Shown here piece by piece: positions 41,929 to 50,854 of a stretch of DNA of 64,000 nt (position 1 is its first letter; each line of letters opens with the position of its first letter). The notes under the pieces are model-generated. The model did no database searches. It worked only from the letters and a program-made list of their open reading frames with translations, and was not told the DNA's origin. Both the position numbers and the translations under genes were made by a program. The DNA lies in the NCBI GenBank assembly GCA_015058625.1, contig SVCA01000004.1:62001-126000 (forward strand). The letters run 5' to 3'. The DNA comes from Pseudoselenomonas ruminantium (GTDB lineage Bacteria > Bacillota > Negativicutes > Selenomonadales > Selenomonadaceae).

Positions 41929-43728
41929 ATGCAAGTAAATGGCGATTTAGCCAATATTAAAACCTACATATTAGAAAAGCTTAAGGCACTCTATGATATG
42001 CGGGTGCCCATCGGGCAGATTTCCACGCGGGAACTCAACGAGGAAATGCTTGCCATCACCGAGGATACGGACAGGGAAGTGGCAGTATACCTGAACCGTC
42101 AGGGCAAGGTGATGCAAGTATCCTTGGGTGATACGGCGACGGTGGATTTGCCGGAGTTCAAGCAAAAGACCCGCTCGGATTTACGCCTGTCGGGGATTCG
42201 CTGTATTCATACCCATCCGAGCGGGGATGTGCGCCTGAGTGCGCCGGATTTATCCTCCCTGCGCCGTCTGCGCTTTGACTGCATGGCAGCTATTGGCCGC
42301 AAGGATAAAAAGATTATCGGCTGTCTGGCGTTCTTTGCGGGCGAAATGAGTGAGGACGGCACGCAGCTGCTGACGCAGTATGGCCCGGCAGAGGATAAGA
42401 TACTCGCGCAAATCAATTTGAATCTTTTGGTGACTGTCGTCAATAAAAAATTGGCGGCCCAGTGCACCAAGAGCACCGATGATGAAGTAGAACGCGCCAT
42501 CCTTGCAGGGGTAGAGCGTCCCGGCAGCAGCTGGCCCATCGAGGAATCCATGGCGGAACTTGAACGCCTGGCCGATACGGCTGGCGCCAAAGTAGTAGCG
42601 ACCTTTACCCAGCGCAAGGAAAAGCCGGATGCGGCGTTTTTCTTAGGCCGCGGAAAGGTCAATGAGCTGGCGATGGAGATTCAGAACTTAGAAGCGACGC
42701 TCCTGATTCTCGATGATGAACTGACGCCTTCCCAGCAGCATAATCTGGAACGCATGCTAGGCGTCAAGGTCATTGACCGCACGGCGCTGATTCTCGATAT
42801 CTTTGCCCAGCGGGCGCGTTCGCGGGAAGGCAAATTGCAGGTGGAGCTTGCGCAGCTCCGCTACAATCTGCCTCGCCTTAGCGGACAGGGCCTGGCACTA
42901 TCCCGTCTTGGCGGCGGCATCGGTACCCGCGGCCCCGGTGAAACCAAACTTGAAGTGGACAGACGGCGCATTTACAGCAAGATTCACGATATCGAAGAGC
43001 AGATTGACGGCATGAAGAAAAGCCGCAGCCTGCACCGCAAGCGCCGCAAGGAATCACAGATTCCGCTTGTGGCTCTGGTGGGCTATACCAATGCGGGAAA
43101 ATCTACACTGCTCAATAAGCTTACGGGTTCCGAGGTCTTTGCCGAGGATAAACTCTTTGCAACCCTTGACCCGACAACCCGCCATTTGCAGCTGCCGGAA
43201 AAACAGGAGATACTCCTGACCGATACCGTAGGCTTTATCCAAAAACTGCCCCATACCCTGGTCAAGGCTTTCCGGGCAACCTTGGAGGAAGTGCAGGAAG
43301 CCGATTTGCTCCTGCATGTGGTCGATTGCAGCAATGAAAATCTCGAAGCCCAGATTGAAGCGGTGGTGGCGGTGCTCAAAGAATTAGAGGCAGACGGCAA
43401 GCCTGTGCTCTATGTCTTTAACAAAGCGGACCAGCTCGCTAATCCGCATATAAGAGAACAGCTCTTACATGAGCGCGATGGTGTCTTTATCTCGGCTATA
43501 ACCGGAGAAAACCTCGATGGCCTGCAGCGGCGTATTGAAGGCTTTTTCCAGGAAAGCCAGGTGCGCATGACGCTCTTAATTCCCTATGATGAAGGGGCGG
43601 CAGTTACGAAACTGCATAAATTAAATGCCGTGGTGGAAACGGCGTACGAGGAAACAGGCACGAAGGTAGAAGTGCGCCTGCCCTTATCGGAAAAAGATAA
43701 TTTCACGAAGTATGAATTAAAGGAGTAA
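41929..43728 (+). CDS. hflX: HflX GTPase with an N-terminal JAMM-like domain
   Basis: 599 residues; typical HflX is about 400-430. Residues about 205-599 are Hfl[12 protein letters not shown], the [15 protein letters not shown] loop and a P-loop GYTNAGKST (about 384-392), [20 protein letters not shown] and NKAD. HflX rescues or splits stalled ribosomes. The extra N-terminal 200 residues contain [14 protein letters not shown] (94-107), which fits the JAMM/MPN+ metalloprotease pattern HxH-x7-S-x2-D, with a candidate upstream glutamate at E50. The ATG at 41929 is six bases from TAGGAG; 41923 is too close. Confidence 0.92.
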   Translation: MQVNGDLANIKTYILEKLKALYDMRVPIGQISTRELNEEMLAITEDTDREVAVYLNRQGKVMQVSLGDTATVDLPEFKQKTRSDLRLSGIRCIHTHPSGDVRLSAPDLSSLRRLRFDCMAAIGRKDKKIIGCLAFFAGEMSEDGTQLLTQYGPAEDKILAQINLNLLVTVVNKKLAAQCTKSTDDEVERAILAGVERPGSSWPIEESMAELERLADTAGAKVVATFTQRKEKPDAAFFLGRGKVNELAMEIQNLEATLLILDDELTPSQQHNLERMLGVKVIDRTALILDIFAQRARSREGKLQVELAQLRYNLPRLSGQGLALSRLGGGIGTRGPGETKLEVDRRRIYSKIHDIEEQIDGMKKSRSLHRKRRKESQIPLVALVGYTNAGKSTLLNKLTGSEVFAEDKLFATLDPTTRHLQLPEKQEILLTDTVGFIQKLPHTLVKAFRATLEEVQEADLLLHVVDCSNENLEAQIEAVVAVLKELEADGKPVLYVFNKADQLANPHIREQLLHERDGVFISAITGENLDGLQRRIEGFFQESQVRMTLLIPYDEGAAVTKLHKLNAVVETAYEETGTKVEVRLPLSEKDNFTKYELKE

Positions 43729-43734
43729 TATACA

Positions 43735-44979
43735 TTGGCTTTTTCACAGAAAATCGTTGACTTAAAGAAGGAAGTATTGGCAGAGTCGCAGGAGCTTTTT
43801 GCGCATGTGGATGCGATTGCCGAGGAAAATACGCTGAAGGTGCTCGATGCCATGCGCGAATGCAAGGTTTCGGACGCGCATTTCAACACGACTTCCGGCT
43901 ATGCCTATGACGATATCGGCCGCAGCAAGCTTGAAGAACTCTATGCGAAAATCTTTGGTGCAGAACGCGCTTTGGTGCGCACGCAGTTTGTGTCCGGCAC
44001 CCATGCACTCGCCACGGTGCTGTTTGGTATCCTGCGTCCCGGCGACGAGCTCGTATCGCTGACGGGCAAACCCTATGATACCATGCAGACGGTTATCGGC
44101 TATGACAATCCCAGCCCCGGTTCCCTCAAGGAATTCGGCGTGCTCTATAACGAACTGCCCATGATTGATGGCAAAGTCGATATGGACGGCATTAAAAATG
44201 TTATCAGCGACAAGACCAAGATGGTGGAGATTCAGCGCTCCCGCGGCTACAGCATGAGAAATCCCCTGTCCATCGAGGACATTAAGGCCATCTGCGCCGA
44301 AGTGCACCGTCTTAAGCCGGACTGCGTCTGCTTTGTGGATAACTGCTATGGCGAGTTTGTGGATACGTTGGAGCCGACACAGGTGGGCGCAGATATTATG
44401 GCGGGTTCCTTGATTAAAAACCCCGGCGGCGGCATTGCGCCGACGGGCGGCTATATCGTCGGCAAGGATAAGCTGGTGGAACTGGCTTCCTATCGTCTGA
44501 CGGCGCCAGGCATGGGCGATGAATTGGGCGCAAGCCTGGCCAACAACCGCCTGCTGTTCCAGGGGCTGTTCTTAGCTCCCCATGTGGTGGCGCAGTCCAT
44601 CAAGGGCGCCATCTTTGCCGCTGGTATGTTTGCCCGCTTAGGCTACAAGACGCTGCCGCTGCCCACGGATGTGCGCGGCGATATCATTCAGGCCATCGAG
44701 CTCGGCACGGCCGAAAAGATGGTTGCCTTTTGCGGCGGTATTCAGAAGTATTCCCCGGTGGATTCCTATGCGGCACCAGAGCCCTGGGATATGCCGGGCT
44801 ATGCCGACCAGATTATCATGGCGGCTGGTACCTTCGTGCAGGGCGCTTCCATTGAATTCAGCGCCGACGGCCCGATGCGCGCACCGTACAACGTCTATTT
44901 GCAGGGCGGTCTGACCTTTGAACATGCCGTTATCGGTATTATGGGCGCAGCGCAGGCCATTGAGGATTTGGACAAGTAA
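43735..44979 (+). CDS. Methionine gamma-lyase family PLP enzyme (aluminium-resistance-protein type)
   Basis: 414 residues of the pfam06838 family of PLP-dependent enzymes. Visible are VSGTHALATVLFGILRPGD, the YDTMQTVIG loop, EIQRSRGY, FVDNCYGEFV and SLIKNPGGGIAPTGGY, in which the lysine of SLIKNP is the likely PLP Schiff base. Members have been named aluminium resistance proteins or methionine gamma-lyases; the true reaction is uncertain. The start is TTG at 43735 with AAAGGAG upstream, six bases after hflX, the usual neighbour pairing in Firmicutes. Confidence 0.9.
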   Translation: MAFSQKIVDLKKEVLAESQELFAHVDAIAEENTLKVLDAMRECKVSDAHFNTTSGYAYDDIGRSKLEELYAKIFGAERALVRTQFVSGTHALATVLFGILRPGDELVSLTGKPYDTMQTVIGYDNPSPGSLKEFGVLYNELPMIDGKVDMDGIKNVISDKTKMVEIQRSRGYSMRNPLSIEDIKAICAEVHRLKPDCVCFVDNCYGEFVDTLEPTQVGADIMAGSLIKNPGGGIAPTGGYIVGKDKLVELASYRLTAPGMGDELGASLANNRLLFQGLFLAPHVVAQSIKGAIFAAGMFARLGYKTLPLPTDVRGDIIQAIELGTAEKMVAFCGGIQKYSPVDSYAAPEPWDMPGYADQIIMAAGTFVQGASIEFSADGPMRAPYNVYLQGGLTFEHAVIGIMGAAQAIEDLDK

Positions 44980-44997
44980 AACTACATATTGCTACCC

Positions 44998-45027
44998 TTT
45001 ACAAAAAGTATAATTTTAGGGTATGAT
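44998..45027 (+). promoter_or_regulatory. Promoter upstream of the structured leader of the acetyltransferase gene
   Basis: TTTACA (44998-45003) and TATGAT (45022-45027), 18 bp apart. A second TATAAT at 45009-45014 lacks a good -35. A 12-bp stem-loop (45032-45060, core GGATGGC-ACAA-GCCATCC) follows and could be the RNA's 5' end or a terminator of the preceding gene. Confidence 0.6.
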
Positions 45028-45066
45028 ATAGAAGCAAGGATGGCACAAGCCATCCTGCTTTGCTAT

Positions 45067-45147
45067 GAACACTTAGCGAGCACAAGCCAAAGGCGCAGTG
45101 GGAGCTTAGTGTTCGTGTAAGGGCGTGTGGACACTGAAAGTGTCCAC
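45067..45147 (+). ncRNA. Structured leader RNA (copy B of the two-member family)
   Basis: GAACACT (45067-45073) pairs with AGTGTTC (45108-45114). CAAGCC-AAA-GGCGCAG forms the central hairpin. GTTCGTGTAAGGGC (45111-45124) is identical to copy A. A perfect 9-bp stem GTGGACACT/AGTGTCCAC (45127-45147) replaces the unrelated 10-bp stem of copy A. GCTTGC then corresponds to GCTTAGC. The change A-T to T-A in the fifth pair of the outer stem, and the wholly different but equally perfect last hairpin, argue for conserved structure. Confidence 0.6.
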
Positions 45148-45199
45148 TAAGCTTGCTATGAAATAGATGTAGATAATACTTTTTAGAATAGAGGCAGTT

Positions 45200-46354
45200 A
45201 TGTTAATCGAATTAAAAAATAAGCGGCGGCTGCCCGCCATAGACATCTTCCGGGGCTTGGCTATTGCCGTTATGCTGCTAGTCAATTCCCTGCCGAATTT
45301 TGAACAGGCTTATCCGCTTTTGCTGCATGCTCCCTGGGCGGGGCTGACGCTGGCGGATTTGGCTTTTCCCGGTTTTGTCTTTATCATGGGCACAGCGGGG
45401 GCTTTGTGGTTTCCCAAGCATGAATGGGATAATTCGTGGGATAAGTTCAATATTATTTTCCGACGCTCTGCGCTGTTGATTTTGTTGGGCATCGTGTTGA
45501 ATCAGCTGCCAATACTATTGCAGCATATTTTTTATCCAGCTGCGGGTGTTTCCTTATGGACGGATATTGCCGAACATGGCCGGTTGATGGGGGTTCTTCA
45601 GCGGCTGGGGCTGGTGTATTTCTTTGGTATGATTATCACCTGGTGGCTGCGCAGTGAAAAGCTCATTGCCATTATGGCGTTGCTGCTGTTGGTGCTGTCT
45701 TCCACCTGTTTCCATCTTTATGACACGACCAATCCCTTCAGCCCGGACAACAACATCAGCATGCTGATTGATGGATTGTTCCCCGGTGCTGCACACTGTT
45801 ATCAGGGGAAAGCATTTGACCCCGAGGGACTTTATGGAACCATCGCAGCTACGGCATCCTTTTTGTGGGGCATGTTAGCTGGAAAACAGTTGACGCTGAA
45901 CAGTGCCCCTGTGTTTGAACGCGTGCTGTTGCTCTTGGTCAGTGGTACGGTTTTGCTGATTATGGGCGGTGCCTGGAGCTATTTGGATATCATCAGCAAA
46001 CAGCTGTGGACGGCGCCTTATGTGCTCTTGACCAGTGGCGGTTTTATGTGGCTGTTGGGACTCTTGCAGGTGTCGTGCAGTCTGTTTCCTGGCTTTACGG
46101 AGTGGCTGTTTACGCCGTTCCGCTTATTGGGGCATAATCCGCTGTTTATGTTTGTCGTTCCGGACAGAATTTTATTATTCCTTTGGTATCTGCCGGTTCA
46201 TGGCGTGCCGGTTTATGTCTGGCTTTGGCAAAATACATTGCTAGGGCTATTGGGCGCACCGCTCAGTATAATGGTTTATGCCATGCTTTGGGTAATACTC
46301 TGGCTGCCGATAGCCAATTTTCTCTATAAACGGCAAATTATCTTCAAGCTGTAA
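45200..46354 (+). CDS. Membrane acetyltransferase-like protein (HGSNAT/DUF5009 family)
   Basis: 384 residues with about 10-11 hydrophobic segments. The start RRLPAIDIFRGLAIAVMLL and LADLAFPGFVFIMG are hallmarks of the family that includes heparan-alpha-glucosaminide N-acetyltransferase (COG4299). Such proteins move acetyl groups across the membrane onto glucosamine-containing sugars; the substrate here is unknown. The next gene, an exported GH84 hexosaminidase, starts 13 bases after the stop, so both likely act on amino sugars at the cell surface. Confidence 0.87.
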   Translation: MLIELKNKRRLPAIDIFRGLAIAVMLLVNSLPNFEQAYPLLLHAPWAGLTLADLAFPGFVFIMGTAGALWFPKHEWDNSWDKFNIIFRRSALLILLGIVLNQLPILLQHIFYPAAGVSLWTDIAEHGRLMGVLQRLGLVYFFGMIITWWLRSEKLIAIMALLLLVLSSTCFHLYDTTNPFSPDNNISMLIDGLFPGAAHCYQGKAFDPEGLYGTIAATASFLWGMLAGKQLTLNSAPVFERVLLLLVSGTVLLIMGGAWSYLDIISKQLWTAPYVLLTSGGFMWLLGLLQVSCSLFPGFTEWLFTPFRLLGHNPLFMFVVPDRILLFLWYLPVHGVPVYVWLWQNTLLGLLGAPLSIMVYAMLWVILWLPIANFLYKRQIIFKL

Positions 46355-46367
46355 GGAGGTTATGATG

Positions 46368-47759
46368 ATGAAATTCTTGACGGTCAAATGGAAATGGGTC
46401 TTGGGGTTAGCAGCCATGCTGGCCGTGGCTGTATATGGCAGTATGCCGGCGTTCAGTGCTCCGGCAATACCTTTGCGGGGCGTGGTAGAAGGTTTTTATG
46501 GTACCCCCTGGTCGCAGGCCGACAGGCTCTCCATGCTGCAATTCTGCCATGACCATAAGCTAAATGCCTATATCTATGCACCAAAAGATGATGCCTATCA
46601 TCGGGCAAAATGGCGGGAAATGTATCCGGCCGATAAGATGGCTGATTTGCAGGCCTTGATTGACGAGTCAAAAAAACAGCAGGTCAAGTTTATCTTTGCA
46701 GTTTCCCCGGGGCTCGATATTCACTTTAGCGGGCAGGAAGCCGAACAGGATAAGCAGGCGATGCTGGGTAAGCTTACCGCTATGTACAATATGGGCGTAA
46801 GGGACTTTGCGATTTTCTTTGATGATATTAAAAATAAAGACGGCAAGGGACAGGCTGAATTTTTGAACTGGGTAAATGCGAATTTTATTTCCCAGCATAA
46901 GGATATCAATCCCTTAATCGCTGTACCGACGGAATACTTCCGGCAGGATATGGAAAGCGAAGGACAGATAAAGGAATATACGAAAGATTTTTCCACGACA
47001 CTGGATAAGAATATCCTCGTGCTCTATACAGGGGAAAAGGTTGTGCCGGACGGATTGCGTGATTTGGACTATGCGCGTGCCAATAAACTCTATGGCCGTC
47101 AGCTGGGCGTATGGTGGAACTATCCTGTCAGCGATTACCTGGAAGCTAAGCTGGCCTTGGGGCCTGTGGAAAAACTGCCCGTAAAGGCAAATATGCCGGC
47201 CATCTTCTTCAATCCCATGAAACATGCGGAGCTCTCCAAGATTTCTCTGGCTACCGGTGCAGACTATGCAGCCAATCCGGCAAAATATGATGCCAATAAA
47301 TCCTGGCATAAGGCCCTCAAAGAACAGTTTGGCAAGCTGACTGCCGACATGGAGATTTTTGCTGACCACAGCCAGCACATGGTGGTAAGCTGGGCGGTAA
47401 TCGGCCCAGAGGACGGCGCCGCCCTGCGGAAGCTTATGGATGCATATTGGCAGAATCCCCATGACAGCAACCGGGAAAAACTGCTCGCTGACCTGTCAAA
47501 AATTGACAAGTCAATTTTGACCTTACAAAAGGAACTACCTCCCAAGGTGTTAAAGGAATGTCAGCCCCAGCTCGAACAGTTCCACCGCATCTTGCAGGCC
47601 GATAAACTTGGTCTGGAAGTGCTGGCTGGCGACCAGAGCAAGCAGGCAGCATTCTGGCAGGCCGTAAAAGAAGTAAAGGCACACGAACCTCAGGTCCTGA
47701 TTTCGGAAAAAACAGCCCGGGCATTTATGGATGAATTACAACAACATATGGAAAAATAA
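46368..47759 (+). CDS. Exported GH84 beta-N-acetylglucosaminidase
   Basis: 463 residues with a signal peptide (about 1-31, ending AFSA). The mature protein starts directly with the GH84 catalytic barrel: RGVVEGFYGTPWSQADR, LNAYIYAPKDD, and the catalytic aspartate pair in FFDDI (D152-D153), then LYTGEKVV and WWNYPV. The family includes bacterial O-GlcNAcases and hyaluronidase-annotated NagJ enzymes. Three in-frame ATGs occur at 46362, 46365 and 46368; the last has the best spacing to AAGGAGGT. Near the C terminus two palindromes encode DLSKIDKSIL, and a third single copy lies at 46660-46671. Confidence 0.92.
   Translation: MKFLTVKWKWVLGLAAMLAVAVYGSMPAFSAPAIPLRGVVEGFYGTPWSQADRLSMLQFCHDHKLNAYIYAPKDDAYHRAKWREMYPADKMADLQALIDESKKQQVKFIFAVSPGLDIHFSGQEAEQDKQAMLGKLTAMYNMGVRDFAIFFDDIKNKDGKGQAEFLNWVNANFISQHKDINPLIAVPTEYFRQDMESEGQIKEYTKDFSTTLDKNILVLYTGEKVVPDGLRDLDYARANKLYGRQLGVWWNYPVSDYLEAKLALGPVEKLPVKANMPAIFFNPMKHAELSKISLATGADYAANPAKYDANKSWHKALKEQFGKLTADMEIFADHSQHMVVSWAVIGPEDGAALRKLMDAYWQNPHDSNREKLLADLSKIDKSILTLQKELPPKVLKECQPQLEQFHRILQADKLGLEVLAGDQSKQAAFWQAVKEVKAHEPQVLISEKTARAFMDELQQHMEK
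47488..47514. repeat. Two palindromes with 15-nt period inside the GH84 gene
   Basis: CTGACCTGTCAA (47488-47499) and TTGACAAGTCAA (47503-47514), start-to-start 15 nt. They encode DLSKIDKSI, close to the DLSKVDLSI encoded by the ribD cluster. Confidence 0.9.
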
Positions 47760-47764
47760 CGAAC

Positions 47765-47792
47765 AAGCGGTCGAAAGGCCGCTTATTTTTTT
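47765..47792 (+). terminator. Terminator after the GH84 gene
   Basis: AAGCGGTC (47765-47772), GAAA loop, GGCCGCTT (47777-47784), one wobble, followed by ATTTTTTT. Confidence 0.9.
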
Positions 47793-47873
47793 AGACAATA
47801 ATCGCTTGACATTCAGCAGGATAAAGACAGTATGCTATCGAAGTAGACATATATCTTAAATCAAAGGATAGGG

Positions 47874-49022
47874 ATGGCTATGGATAACGAAGAAAACTTT
47901 TGGCGTATCTTAATCAGCCAGTGCCGTCAGGAGGCCAGACAAAAGGAAGCAGGCGGCACCGAAAACTCAGCCATTGTGAGGCTCGCTAATTTTCTGCTAT
48001 TGCAGGCAATCAAACAGCGGGCCAGCGACTTGCACATGGAACCCTATGGCGAGGAATTGCGGTTCCGTTTGCGGGTGGATGGCTTACTGACGGAACTGCC
48101 CTTTCGCCTGCCCAAGAGCCTCGCACCCATGCTGATTTCCCGCTTCAAGGTGCAGGGGAATATGGATATTGCCAAACACCAGCAACCCCAGGATGGCTCC
48201 TTTATCTTTGCCGAGCAGGGACATAAAGTGGATGTACGGGCGGCCGTTATGCCTGTAGCGGATGGTGAAATGCTGACGCTGCGCCTGCTGGATTTGCAGG
48301 AAGATTTGCTGCGGCTCGGAGAGCTGGGCTTTACACCAGACAAAGAAACGCAGTTCCGTAAGCTTCTCAACCGTCCCGCAGGCCTGATTATCGTCTGCGG
48401 TCCTATGAATTCTGGGAAGAGCACGACCCTATACGCCGCCCTGCGGGAACTCAATACCGCGGCCAGAAAATGGATTACGCTTGAAGACCCCATCGAACGC
48501 CATATTCAAGGAATCAATCAGGTGCAGATAAATCCCAAGGCAGGACTGACCTATGCCAGCGGCTTGCGGGCGATTTTACGGCAGGATGCTCAAGGGATTT
48601 TACTCGGCGAAATCCGTGACGAGGAAACCGCCATGATGGCCGTGCGCATGGCGCTGACCGGTCATTTGCTACTGACAACACTCCATACGGAAAATGCCGT
48701 AGCGGCAGTATTCCGTATGCTGGAAATGGGTGTACCGCCGTATCTTCTGGCTGCCACCCTGTCCGGCGTACTGGCCCAGCGCCTGGTGCGCCGCTGTCTG
48801 GATGCGGAGCAGGAAATTTATCGTGGCAGGCTGGCCTTGCAGGAACTGCTCGTAGTTAACCCGTCAATCCGTGAGGCCATTTTGACCGGTCAAAGCCGGG
48901 AAAAACTTGAAGAAATCGCCATAAAGCAGGGCATGGAATCCCTATGGACGGACGGCGAGGCCAAAGCGGCTGCCGGACTTACAACACTTGCCGAAGTGGG
49001 GCGCGTACTCTATGGCAGCTGA
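47874..49022 (+). CDS. Type IV pilus/competence assembly ATPase (ComGA/PilB-like)
   Basis: Powers assembly of a type IV (pseudo)pilus at the inner membrane. 382 residues, the length of ComGA and short for PilB. Visible are ASDLHMEPY, PQDGSF, Walker A GPMNSGKSTT (about 176-185), the Asp box TLEDPIE, Walker B with GEIRDEETA, and the His box LLTTLHTENA. The N-terminal PilB domain and the tetracysteine zinc site are missing, which points to ComGA. The ATG at 47880 is an alternative start. A TTGACA at 47806 may be the -35 of its promoter. Palindrome cores lie at 48655-48664 and 48892-48903. Confidence 0.9.
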   Translation: MAMDNEENFWRILISQCRQEARQKEAGGTENSAIVRLANFLLLQAIKQRASDLHMEPYGEELRFRLRVDGLLTELPFRLPKSLAPMLISRFKVQGNMDIAKHQQPQDGSFIFAEQGHKVDVRAAVMPVADGEMLTLRLLDLQEDLLRLGELGFTPDKETQFRKLLNRPAGLIIVCGPMNSGKSTTLYAALRELNTAARKWITLEDPIERHIQGINQVQINPKAGLTYASGLRAILRQDAQGILLGEIRDEETAMMAVRMALTGHLLLTTLHTENAVAAVFRMLEMGVPPYLLAATLSGVLAQRLVRRCLDAEQEIYRGRLALQELLVVNPSIREAILTGQSREKLEEIAIKQGMESLWTDGEAKAAAGLTTLAEVGRVLYGS

Positions 49023-49110
49023 ATCTGATAAACACAGCTTAGGAGGTTTTGCGCGATAAAGGGCGAATCTATACAATATACTTTTCAGCATGGAACAGGG
49101 GGATATAAAC

Positions 49111-49971
49111 ATGCAATATGCGTGCGTAGATATTGGTGGCACGGCCATCAAATACGCCATGATGACAGAAGATGGAAACATTTTGACCAAAGGTCAGGTT
49201 TTGACCAATGTAGAAAAAGATGGCAGCCAGGACATTCCACGAAAAATCGCAGCCATTGTGCAAACTCTGCAAAAGGAATGTGGTAAGGCAGAGGGCGTAG
49301 CGGTCTGTTCGCCGGGACTTATTGATGCCGAAAAAGGCGAAGTCATTTTCGCCGGCCCCAACTTTCCCGGCTATACGGGCATGAAGCTACGAGCAGAAAT
49401 CGAGGCGCTTACGCATCTGCCCTGCACCGTGGAAAATGATGTGAATGCAGCCGGCCTTGGCGAAAGCTGGCTCGGAGCAGGCAAGGGGGCTCGGAGTGCC
49501 TTTTGTATCTTCGTGGGCACAGGCATAGGGGGCGCTTTGGTGCTGGACGGTCATCTCGTCCATGGGGCATCCGCGGCGGCAGGTGAAATTGGCTTTCTGC
49601 CTTTCGCAGGCGATTCACTTGAACAGCTGGCCAGTATGACGGCCCTGCTGCAAAATACCGGCGCCGCCACAGGTGAGGAAGTTTTTCAGCGGCTCGCAGC
49701 CGGTGATGCGAAAGCCCTGGCAGCACTTGACGACATGACGCAAAAGATTGCCTATGGCCTTGCCGAAATCTGCTGTATCGTCAATCCTGAGGTCTTGATT
49801 ATGGGTGGTGCGGTGATGGCCCAGCGGGAATTTTTTGAGCCGCGCCTTAAACGCCATCTGGAAAAACTTCTGCCGGAAGCCCTGCTGAAAAACACACGCC
49901 TTGCCTTTGCAGAGCTTGGAACATCTGCCGGTTTTACCGGTGCTTTGTGCCATTTTCTGCAACGGCAGTAA
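49111..49971 (+). CDS. ROK family sugar kinase
   Basis: 286 residues with an ATPase signature near the start (DIGGTAIKYAMM), VCSPGLIDAEKG, VENDVNAAGLGESW with the catalytic aspartate, and GTGIGGALVLDG. Typical ROK glucokinases have a CxCGxxGCxE zinc motif after GEIG; here GEIGFLPF is followed by no cysteines, so this is the zinc-less subgroup. The substrate may be glucose, mannose or an amino sugar. The ATG at 49111 follows AGGGGGAT. Confidence 0.87.
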   Translation: MQYACVDIGGTAIKYAMMTEDGNILTKGQVLTNVEKDGSQDIPRKIAAIVQTLQKECGKAEGVAVCSPGLIDAEKGEVIFAGPNFPGYTGMKLRAEIEALTHLPCTVENDVNAAGLGESWLGAGKGARSAFCIFVGTGIGGALVLDGHLVHGASAAAGEIGFLPFAGDSLEQLASMTALLQNTGAATGEEVFQRLAAGDAKALAALDDMTQKIAYGLAEICCIVNPEVLIMGGAVMAQREFFEPRLKRHLEKLLPEALLKNTRLAFAELGTSAGFTGALCHFLQRQ

Positions 49972-50004
49972 AAAATGGATGAAAATGGGAGAGGAGAATG
50001 GGAT

Positions 50005-50805
50005 ATGTTAGTGAACACTGTAATGAAAGACCGGATTGCCTATGTCGAGATGTGCAACGGCAAGCATTTCAACTGTTTAAGCGAGGACATGTGCCATGAG
50101 CTCATTGAGGCCATTCAGGATGCCTATGCCAAGGAATGTGTGGGCATCGTGCTCGAAGCTGAGGTGAATCGCCATGTCTGGAGTGCCGGCCATGATATTC
50201 ACGAACTGCCGCAGGATGGCAGTGACCCGCTGGCCTTTTATGTGCCCATGGAAAAGCTGCTGCGGGAAGTGCAGGACACACCGATTCCCGTGATTGCCTG
50301 CGTGGACGGAACTGTATGGGGCGGCGCCTGTGACCTCTGCCTGTCCTGCGATATGATTGTCAGCTCCAAGGATGCCACCTTTGCCATCACACCGGCAAAA
50401 ATCGGCATTCCCTACAACGCTTCGGGCATCATGCACTTTATCAACCAGCTGGGCATCAACAAGGCCCGTGAGATGTTCTTCCTGGCTACGCCCATCACGG
50501 CCGAAGATGCACTGAACGTAGGCCTTATCAACCGTGTGGCAGAAGACTCGAAAGCCTTGAAAGAGATGTTGGAGGAGCAGTTCCTGACTCCTTTGCGCCA
50601 CAACAGCATTCTTTCCATCAGCGCCATCAAGCGGCAGTTCCGCATTCTTTCCCGTGCCTCGACGGTAATCAGTGCCGAGAGCTTCGAGCGCATCAATGCG
50701 TATCGCAACATCGTGTACTGCGGAGACGATTATAAGGAGGGCATCAATTCCTTCCTCGAAAAACGGAAACCAGAGTACAAGGGGAGAGCCATGGACTTGG
50801 ATTAA
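50005..50805 (+). CDS. scpB: Methylmalonyl-CoA decarboxylase (ScpB/YgfG-like crotonase)
   Basis: A 266-residue enoyl-CoA hydratase/isomerase fold protein. The segments VWSAGHDIHELPQDG, GTVWGGACDLCLSCDM and FAITPAKIGIPYNASGI follow E. coli ScpB (YgfG), which decarboxylates methylmalonyl-CoA to propionyl-CoA. That step fits propionate formation from succinate in Negativicutes. The sodium-pumping multi-subunit decarboxylase may exist elsewhere. The ATG at 50005 has GAGGAG eight bases upstream. Confidence 0.85.
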   Translation: MLVNTVMKDRIAYVEMCNGKHFNCLSEDMCHELIEAIQDAYAKECVGIVLEAEVNRHVWSAGHDIHELPQDGSDPLAFYVPMEKLLREVQDTPIPVIACVDGTVWGGACDLCLSCDMIVSSKDATFAITPAKIGIPYNASGIMHFINQLGINKAREMFFLATPITAEDALNVGLINRVAEDSKALKEMLEEQFLTPLRHNSILSISAIKRQFRILSRASTVISAESFERINAYRNIVYCGDDYKEGINSFLEKRKPEYKGRAMDLD

Positions 50806-50854
50806 GCCGTTGTCCGTCAAGATAATAGAGGTTAAACAGAAGGGACGAATACAG

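Noticed and set aside
48654..48665. Palindrome core in the ComGA-like gene as an inserted element
   Set aside because: Counted as a site, but it encodes the normally conserved LTGHLLL segment of these ATPases, so it is probably coincidence and not an insertion.
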